Part shown: positions 7,406 through 12,309 of the stretch, piece by piece
Position numbering within the stretch: position 1 is the stretch's first letter
Layout of the letters: the number at the start of each line of letters is the position of its first letter
Assembly: GCA_900555635.1 (NCBI GenBank)
Contig: USLU01000109.1
Span: forward strand, 1 to 12,309
DNA from: an uncultured Bacteroides sp.
GTDB lineage: Bacteria; Bacteroidota; Bacteroidia; Bacteroidales; Bacteroidaceae
DNA length: 12,309 bases
Direction: 5' to 3'
The notes under the pieces: model-generated
Told to the model about the DNA's origin: nothing
The model's input: only the letters and a program-made list of their open reading frames with translations
Database searches by the model: none
Program-made: the position numbers and the translations under genes

Positions 7406-8765
7406 TAAGTGTAAAGATGATCAAGTCTATTTATCTGTAGTTGATCGAGGAGGATATTCAATAAAAGACTATTTGGCCGAGATGACTGGTTCTATACCTA
7501 TTTGTATTAGCGAAAATGTTTGTTCAATGGAAGTATTAGAAATGTATCTGCAAGAAGTTTTAAAAGATAAACATGATTTGACGATATTCGCTCGTGAAGA
7601 AAATTATTTTCATCAATGTATGCAGATGGATCTCTCTTTATTTCAGAAAAATTGGGAAATGTTATGTAAGGCTTTAATAAAGACTTATCAAGTAGATAAT
7701 AGCTTTTTGTCCTATTTCAGTATGAAGTTGGAGGCAAAAGATAAGTATGCCCAAGGAGAATTATTGCTATGGTGGAAGAAAAGGCTGGCGAGAAAGCAAT
7801 TGGCTTATTGGATAGCATTGCTGGATTATTATAGAAATAGATTTCAGAAACTTATATACACTGCAATGAAACAGGAACATAAATCTTCTATAGATAAAAG
7901 CCTTTGGTGGAGTATTGATAAAGGTATATGGAGAAAATTGGATATTTCTATTTATTTGAAATATCAATTATTATTTGAACGAAATAATTCACTTCAAACT
8001 CTGGCTGATTCATTGGGAAGGCGGAAGGGAGAAAAGCAAAAGGAGAACAAATTAGAATATAAGCGCAAAATGACTGATACGAATGCCAAAGTTGATATTG
8101 AGGGCATTTGTGAGGGTAATGATTTAAGTAGTGTTTTATGCCATGAATTTGCGCTGTTACATCGGGACATTGATTCTTTGTTTTATAAGAAATACACTTC
8201 TCGTCAACTGGAACAGTGGTCATGGACCAGGGAATCGTCCTTGAAAAAGAAGGAAGGAATGGCTTCCTGGAAAGAAAAAGGCCCTGTTATTATTTGTATT
8301 GATACGAGCGGGTCTATGGTTGGTGGCCCAGAATTTGTAGCTAAAGCAGCGTGTTATGGAATTGTTTATACGGCTTTGCGAGAAAAAAGGGAGGTGCTTA
8401 TTATCGCTTTTTCTATAAACATAAAATGTATTGAACTAATAGATTGGGAAAAGGATAAACATAAGATTGAGAACTTTTTATCTCATTCGTTTTATGGTGG
8501 AACGCGAATGGACTCCGCTTTGCGGCAAACGATGGATTTATTAGGCATGAACTGTTATAAGCAAGCAGATGTCTTGCTAATTTCAGATTTTGTTATCCCT
8601 AAACTACCTTCGGTATTTGTGAAGGATATAAAGCAATATCAGGAACAAAAGACGGTATTTCATAGTCTTCAGATAGGTGATCATGTTAATTGCGATATTA
8701 TGCGGCTGATGAATGAAAAGTGGAAATATGATAAGGACGGTGGTAATATAATAAATATCGGGTAA
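7395..8765 (+). CDS. viaA: ViaA-type von Willebrand factor A domain protein
   Basis: The start chosen is ATG 7395 (Met-Lys-Pro-Asp), giving 456 residues close to E. coli ViaA (483). An in-frame TTG at 7383 would add four residues. The first ~290 residues are helical and charged with no catalytic motif. A C-terminal VWA domain follows with a complete metal-ion-dependent adhesion site: DTSGSM (Asp303, Ser305, Ser307), GGT (Thr370) and ISDF (Asp398). The VWA at the C-terminus, after an all-helical N-terminus, is the ViaA arrangement and differs from CoxE/BatA proteins. ViaA binds and stimulates its RavA partner. The gene lies right behind ravA in the same operon, with overlapping ends. No terminator was found before the second ravA copy, which starts 86 bases later. 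Confidence 0.87.
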   Translation: MKPDKCKDDQVYLSVVDRGGYSIKDYLAEMTGSIPICISENVCSMEVLEMYLQEVLKDKHDLTIFAREENYFHQCMQMDLSLFQKNWEMLCKALIKTYQVDNSFLSYFSMKLEAKDKYAQGELLLWWKKRLARKQLAYWIALLDYYRNRFQKLIYTAMKQEHKSSIDKSLWWSIDKGIWRKLDISIYLKYQLLFERNNSLQTLADSLGRRKGEKQKENKLEYKRKMTDTNAKVDIEGICEGNDLSSVLCHEFALLHRDIDSLFYKKYTSRQLEQWSWTRESSLKKKEGMASWKEKGPVIICIDTSGSMVGGPEFVAKAACYGIVYTALREKREVLIIAFSINIKCIELIDWEKDKHKIENFLSHSFYGGTRMDSALRQTMDLLGMNCYKQADVLLISDFVIPKLPSVFVKDIKQYQEQKTVFHSLQIGDHVNCDIMRLMNEKWKYDKDGGNIINIG

Positions 8766-8851
8766 TTATTAGGTATATTCTAACAAGTAGTGTCGTGTTT
8801 TGACATACCTTATTGCCAATTTTGCAAATGGTAACAGAAATAACTAATGAT

Positions 8852-9294
8852 ATGGAAATAAAAGAGCGTATAAAGTTATTGTTGACTGAAATGAATAATG
8901 GTGTGTACGAAAAGGACACGGAAATAGGGTTGTCTTTATTGGCTGCCTTTACTGGCGGGAGTATATTATTGTTTGGACCACCTGGGGTCGTAAAATCTGT
9001 GATTGCTAGACGGCTAAAAAATGCCTTTTCCAATGCGAATAGTTTTGAATATCTGATGTCACGTTTCTCTATCCCTGATGGAATTGTTGGTCCGATAAGT
9101 CTTAGTCGTCTGAAATCTTCAGATAAATATGAACGAAATATAGAAGATATCTGCCAACAGTTGATGTCGCTTTTTTAGATGAAATATGGAAGGCTGGGCC
9201 TGCTATTCAAAATATATTATTAACAGTGATAAATGAAAAAGTCTTTCATAATGAAGATAAAGAAATTCACTTACCATTGAAATGGTTAGTTGCT
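8852..9294 (+). pseudogene. Second ravA copy, frameshifted and truncated
   Basis: The first frame (ATG 8852; in-frame alternatives ATG 8828 and TTG 8813) encodes a RavA-like N-terminus with Walker A GPPGVVKS (42-49) and FEYLMSRFSIPDG. After YERNIE it runs into TAG at 9176-9178. In the next frame from about 9147 the RavA sequence resumes: LPTVDVAFLDEIWKAGPAIQ, then NEKVFHNEDKEIHLPLKWLVA. Comparison with ravA (GYLPTADIVFLDE) shows one base missing near 9146, probably a G from GAAGGATAT. Similarity to ravA stops at about 9294 (GTTGCT, codons Val-Ala), before sensor 1 is complete, and unrelated sequence follows. About 148 of ~500 codons remain. It is a diverged copy, not a recent identical duplication, and cannot make a full ATPase. 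Confidence 0.88.
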
Positions 9295-9322
9295 TATGTT
9301 TAACTTAATTTTGTTTACGATT

Positions 9323-10219
9323 ATGGAAAAACAAGAACGAATTAGTACCTTTATTGGTCAACATGCTGATGAAGTCAACAAGGGAATGTTTCGCGAAAAG
9401 TTCGAGAATACTTTGTTTGATCCGAACCCCAAGGACGTAAATGACAAATTGGTGTTTATTATTCGTCCTATGCCATTTTTGAAGAATCCGAATAAATCGT
9501 TAGTTGGCAAGAATGTCTGTGCATTTACTGACAACCTTGGAACATTTTTGTTCGATTCTCGTACAACATTCAATCGTCCGGCTGAAAATCACTACGAGTT
9601 TTGCGAAGTATCCGATGTTTGGTTGAAACTTCGTAACTCGAAAGATCCAGCAGTACAGAATAAAACACAATTTCTTCGTATGCGACGTGAAAACTATGCT
9701 TACGTGCAAATCATTGCTTATCCATCAGACCCGACAATGAACGGAAAGATGCTGCCTATGCGTATACCTTTTGAATTAGTAAAGCTGTTTAATTCTATGG
9801 CACGTCCGTCTGAACAAGAAGTAGCACTTGGAACTAAACCAGTGCAGGCATTCGATTTATACGGTGGTAAAGAAATTAAATGTACAGTTATCGGTAAGAT
9901 TGTTGGTGCAATTTTAATGCGTGAATGGAAAGTCGAAGCACTAGGAGAACCGAAAGAAGCTCAGTTCCCGCTTGGAGTCAACGGTGCAATGACACAGATT
10001 TCCAAACTGAAACAAGAAGATGTTTTGAAGTACTTCGAAGAAGCGCAAAATGTTGATCTGGAAACGCAGTATGGCTATCATGAACCAGTTTTGGATGTGA
10101 AACGTCGCATGAAGAACTATCTGGCACGGGTCGTAGCTGATGTTCCTGGAATCAGAGAATATGTTGCAGGATTATTTCCAGAAGTAACTGCAGCTGCAGC
10201 AACTGACTCAAATACATAG
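9323..10219 (+). CDS. Phage gp32-like single-stranded DNA-binding protein (tentative)
   Basis: The 298-residue reading frame starts at ATG 9323 (Met-Glu-Lys-Gln-Glu-Arg). An in-frame ATG at 9290 would draw its codons from the ravA remnant and is not favoured. The order of motifs follows T4 gp32: LVFIIRPMP (43-51) like VIRFLP, then FLRMRRENYAYVQIIAYP (117-134) with DPTMNGK, like KRKTSYWANILVVKDP...NEGK, then PVQAFDLYGGKEIKCTVI (173-190) like PVDVTCPWEGANFVLKV. No zinc-binding Cys/His set like that in T4 gp32 is evident. Such proteins coat ssDNA in replication of T4-like and crAss-like phages. GC is visibly higher than in flanking genes (about 42% in one hand-counted 60-base sample, against ~28% in viaA). 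It begins 28 bases after the ravA remnant breaks off. The C-terminus is probably truncated. Assignment is from motif memory, not a search. Confidence 0.5.
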   Translation: MEKQERISTFIGQHADEVNKGMFREKFENTLFDPNPKDVNDKLVFIIRPMPFLKNPNKSLVGKNVCAFTDNLGTFLFDSRTTFNRPAENHYEFCEVSDVWLKLRNSKDPAVQNKTQFLRMRRENYAYVQIIAYPSDPTMNGKMLPMRIPFELVKLFNSMARPSEQEVALGTKPVQAFDLYGGKEIKCTVIGKIVGAILMREWKVEALGEPKEAQFPLGVNGAMTQISKLKQEDVLKYFEEAQNVDLETQYGYHEPVLDVKRRMKNYLARVVADVPGIREYVAGLFPEVTAAAATDSNT

Positions 10220-10410
10220 GGTGGTGCTACGATATTTGCCCCTGGTCCACAACCTGCTGGAACAATACAGCAGCTAGCAGCTCAGCCATTACCGCAAGGA
10301 CAGCCGCAGGCAATTATAGCTGGCATCCGATAAACCCTATGGCTGTTCAGGCACAACAACCTACTAGCGGACAAGCACCTGAAGTGCCAGGTACTCCAGT
10401 ATTATCGTAA
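10220..10410 (+). pseudogene. Gln/Pro/Ala-rich tail of the preceding gene, behind TAG and a frameshift
   Basis: After TAG 10217-10219 the same frame stays open for 37 codons (GGATIFAPGPQPAGTIQQLA, then AQPLPQGQPQAIIAGIR) to TAA 10331-10333. The frame starting at 10333 then continues the same kind of sequence, NPMAVQAQQPTSGQAPEVPG and TPVLS, to TAA 10408-10410. One base missing near 10325-10328 (for example GGCAATCCG reduced to GGCATCCG) explains the shift and restores Gly-Asn-Pro-Ile-Asn-Pro-Met. The low-complexity, Gln-rich composition, codon use and GC match the preceding gene, so this was probably its C-terminus of about 60 residues. Confidence 0.65.
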
Positions 10411-10450
10411 AGGATACAATTTTGTGAAGTTTTGAATGATAACCTTTTTG

Positions 10451-10497
10451 AACCGACCAGTACATGATTAAGTCGTTGGCTGATCGGTTTTTTTATA
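10451..10497 (+). terminator. Intrinsic terminator after the gp32-like gene and tail
   Basis: AACCGACCAG (10451-10460) pairs with CTGATCGGTT (10480-10489) with one mismatch, followed by an unbroken T-run to 10494. The loop is about 19 nt. Its position 41 bases after the tail's TAA (10410), rather than near the TAG, supports the longer original gene. Confidence 0.75.
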
Positions 10498-10785
10498 GGT
10501 GATATTTTATATCATAATTATAAAGATGGGGATTGTATTACTACTGTGATGGCTAAACCTAATTGTCGGTATTCTAGGATAATGGAATTATGATATAATA
10601 GAGTTTCTCAGATAAATGATAAAATGGCTCCTATTATTTGTGCCACAAGTCTTGGATTAAGTGATGATCTTGAAAATGCAATGTTCGTGTTCAAAGATTA
10701 AAACACATATCTCGCGCTGGGGAGTTGAAGCTGACAACATTTGAAATACTCTTTTCAATTTTACCGTATTTAACATTCTGCTTGT

Positions 10786-10827
10786 CATATCTTAAGGGGA
10801 TTAAATTTTTCACACCATTAAGATATG
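10786..10827. repeat. 10-bp perfect inverted repeat
   Basis: CATATCTTAA (10786-10795) and TTAAGATATG (10818-10827) are exact reverse complements, 22 bases apart. No T-tract follows, so it is not a terminator. Its role is unknown. Confidence 0.6.
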
Positions 10828-10890
10828 AAGTTTATACTAAACTACAGAACTGAATTGTTGATGATTTTCTTGGTACTGATTCGTTCGCTA

Positions 10891-10918
10891 TGATGGTATC
10901 GTTTGGTCGATACTATCA
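10891..10918. repeat. 11-bp hairpin with 6-nt loop
   Basis: TGATGGTATCG (10891-10901) pairs with CGATACTATCA (10908-10918) with one G-T wobble, loop TTTGGT. No T-run follows. It could be part of a structured RNA or a protein-binding palindrome. Confidence 0.6.
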
Positions 10919-11076
10919 ATTTATACGGGTGCACTTTATTGGATTTATGGTTATTCCTTATTAAAGAATGTTCAAAAGTTGAATTCTGTAATAATCACCA
11001 AGGAGATTTTTAGAGGGCTGATTGCAAGGATAAAGAAGAAAAAATATAAAGAAGAAAAATTCTGTCTCAATAAATA

Positions 11077-11108
11077 TTGGATTTTTATATTGAAAATCCC
11101 TATATTTG
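11077..11108 (+). promoter_or_regulatory. Promoter of the WYL regulator with an internal palindrome (operator candidate)
   Basis: The -7 box is TATATTTG (11101-11108), matching TAnnTTTG. The -33 box is TTGG (11077-11080), one base off TTTG, with a 20-nt spacer. The spacer is almost filled by an inverted repeat, GGATTTT (11079-11085) and AAAATCC (11093-11099). The predicted start site is about 15-20 bases upstream of the ATG at 11131. Confidence 0.6.
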
Positions 11109-11130
11109 TAGATAACGAATTATAAAAAAG

Positions 11131-12033
11131 ATGGCAAAAGATTTGTTTAATAGATATATTTGGCTGGTGGACATTATCTATCGAGTAGGAAAAATTACAT
11201 TTGAAGAAATAAATAAGAGGTGGGTGTGCTGTGAGATGAGTGGTGGAGTGGAGATTCCTCTCCGTACTTTTCATAACCACAGAAAAGCAATAGAAGAATT
11301 ATTTGATATAAATATAGAATGTAATAAACGTGGTGGCTATTATTATTATATCGAGAATAAAGAGGATCTTGAAAAAGGAGGGGTACGTGATTGGTTATTG
11401 AATACATTTGCAGTAAATAATCTGATTAATGAAAGCCATAGACTTAAACAACGTATTTTATTTGAAGAAATACCTTCTGGTAGACAATATTTGACTTCTG
11501 TTATTGAAGCAATGCGCGACAGCTTTATAATTGAGTTAACTTATTGGAGTTTTTGGCGTGATGAACCACATACTTTTTTTATAGAACCTTATTGTGTTAA
11601 AGTGTTTAAGCAAAGATGGTATGTCATAGGATATGCTCCTCATTATAATGCAATACGTACTTATGCTTTAGAGCGTATTCAGAATTTGAAGATTACAGAT
11701 AAACTCTTTATTTACCCAAAAGGTTTTGACCCACAGTCTTATTTTTCTACAAGTTTTGGTATTACAGTAGATGAATCTTATAAAATAGAGAGGATAAGAA
11801 TAAAAACTTTTGGAAACAAGAGTAAATATATTCATGCTTTACCTTTGCATGCTAGTCAACAAGAAGTTGAAAATACAGTAGAATATTCTGTCTTTGAATA
11901 TTTGTTACGTCCAACGTATGATTTTTGTCAAGAACTATTGTCTCATGGGAGTGATTTGGAAGTGTTGTCCCCTCAGTGGTTGAGAGAGCAAATAAAGAAA
12001 ATTATAAAGGATATGGAACTGTTCTATGGATAA
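11131..12033 (+). CDS. WYL-domain transcriptional regulator
   Basis: The 300-residue protein has a DNA-binding N-terminal part (about 1-75: a helical stretch, then IPLRTFHNHRKAIEELFDI, fitting a winged helix) ending in a Tyr-rich wing (GGYYYYIEN). The WYL domain spans about 122-192, with RWYVIGY (162-168) and TYALERI (177-183) as its signature, followed by a C-terminal extension (WCX-like, about 215-295). WYL proteins sense ligands, often nucleic-acid or nucleotide related, and regulate transcription, frequently of defence or DNA-damage genes. No partner gene in this orientation follows directly; recO starts 222 bases later with its own promoter. A palindrome in its own promoter suggests autoregulation. 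The regulated target cannot be told from this window. Confidence 0.88.
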   Translation: MAKDLFNRYIWLVDIIYRVGKITFEEINKRWVCCEMSGGVEIPLRTFHNHRKAIEELFDINIECNKRGGYYYYIENKEDLEKGGVRDWLLNTFAVNNLINESHRLKQRILFEEIPSGRQYLTSVIEAMRDSFIIELTYWSFWRDEPHTFFIEPYCVKVFKQRWYVIGYAPHYNAIRTYALERIQNLKITDKLFIYPKGFDPQSYFSTSFGITVDESYKIERIRIKTFGNKSKYIHALPLHASQQEVENTVEYSVFEYLLRPTYDFCQELLSHGSDLEVLSPQWLREQIKKIIKDMELFYG

Positions 12034-12197
12034 CTTCATCGAACATGTTTTCTGCAAAGTTATTAATATGATAGAGGTAGATTTGTATTTTCTTTTAATT
12101 AGATAGTTAGTGCTGACACAATCTAATGTAGATGTTTTGATGAGAAAGGAGAAATCTTTTTCGACCTATTATTTTGTTATTTAATGCCTATGAGAAC

Positions 12198-12228
12198 TTT
12201 CTGCTTTCCATGCATTTTTGTAATTTTG
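12198..12228 (+). promoter_or_regulatory. Bacteroidetes-type promoter for recO
   Basis: TAATTTTG (12221-12228) fits TAnnTTTG. TTTC (12198-12201), one base off TTTG, lies 19 nt upstream. The recO ATG is 27 bases downstream of the -7 box. The 12034-12197 sequence before it shows no gene. Confidence 0.6.
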
Positions 12229-12255
12229 TTCTAGATTGATAACGAGGTAAACACT

Positions 12256-12309
12256 ATGCTGCAGAAAACGAAAGGAATAGTTCTTCATACGTTGAAATAC
12301 AATGATACT
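12256..12309 (+). CDS. recO: DNA repair protein RecO, N-terminal start (runs off window)
   Basis: The last 54 bases encode MLQKTKGIVLHTLKYNDT, the typical opening of Bacteroidales RecO (OB-fold N-terminus: K-G-I-V-L-x-x-x-x-Y-x-D/E-x). RecO binds ssDNA and SSB and loads RecA in the RecFOR gap-repair pathway. The frame is open to the end of the window. Only 18 residues are visible, so the identification rests on this N-terminal motif. Confidence 0.8.
   Translation, partial: MLQKTKGIVLHTLKYNDT

Larger units (their letters stand above)
10498..11076. other. Gene-poor AT-rich stretch with hairpins and degenerate short frames
   Basis: No gene is supported. A 25-codon frame (10624-10701) encodes MAPIICATSLGLSDDLENAM plus FVFKD. 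An open stretch near 10672-10855 reads VQRLKHISRAGELKLTTFEI followed by a hydrophobic segment (ILPYLTFCLSYLKGI) without an ATG start. Short hydrophobic peptides also follow ATG 10825. I recognise none of these; they may be debris of one or more lost genes. Two perfect or near-perfect palindromes lie at 10786-10827 and 10891-10918. A 14-base direct repeat, ATAAAGAAGAAAAA, occurs at 11030 and 11046. Confidence 0.5.

Noticed and set aside
10624..10701. 25-codon ORF (Met-Ala-Pro-Ile-Ile-Cys...)
   Set aside because: Very short, unrecognised, and surrounded by other broken frames.
1..12309. CRISPR array
   Set aside because: No regularly spaced repeats of 25-40 bases are present; the only direct repeats are short and isolated.

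Overview
The window looks like a Bacteroides (order Bacteroidales) chromosome. Three things point there. The housekeeping proteins (2,3-bisphosphoglycerate-independent phosphoglycerate mutase, GyrB, S20, RecO start) read as Bacteroides versions. Several promoters fit the Bacteroidetes pattern TTTG / 19-20 nt / TAnnTTTG instead of -35/-10 boxes. Genes lack clear Shine-Dalgarno sequences.

Left third (1-4271), conserved core: the 3' end of gpmI (+), a cysteine-rich DUF3109/YkgJ-like gene (+), a small two-helix membrane protein (-) converging on it, then gyrB (-) with its terminator, and a tRNA-Glu(UUC)-rpsT unit (-) with a strong promoter and a terminator. A compact palindromic element (18-bp perfect inverted repeat around a 15-bp hairpin) sits between gpmI and the DUF3109 gene. 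The last bases (12256-12309) are the start of recO (+), which is core again.

Middle and right (about 4272-12220), AT-rich accessory segment, with all intact genes on +. It begins with a decayed, internally deleted IS5-type transposase on the minus strand. Next come a uracil-DNA-glycosylase-fold-like protein with its own terminator and an overlapping pair, a RavA-type MoxR AAA+ ATPase and a ViaA-type von Willebrand A protein. A second ravA copy follows, frameshifted and cut off after about 148 codons. At the cut begins a gene of different base composition whose protein resembles the T4 gp32 single-stranded-DNA-binding family of phages. It is followed in frame, past a TAG, by a Gln/Pro/Ala-rich tail that is then frameshifted. 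After a terminator and about 600 bases with hairpins and decayed ORFs comes a WYL-domain transcription regulator with a palindrome inside its promoter.

The intact RavA-ViaA pair is likely a working ATPase/adaptor module. The other parts suggest repeated insertion, duplication and decay between the tRNA-Glu operon and recO. Family names are from memory of the protein families; no searches were run.
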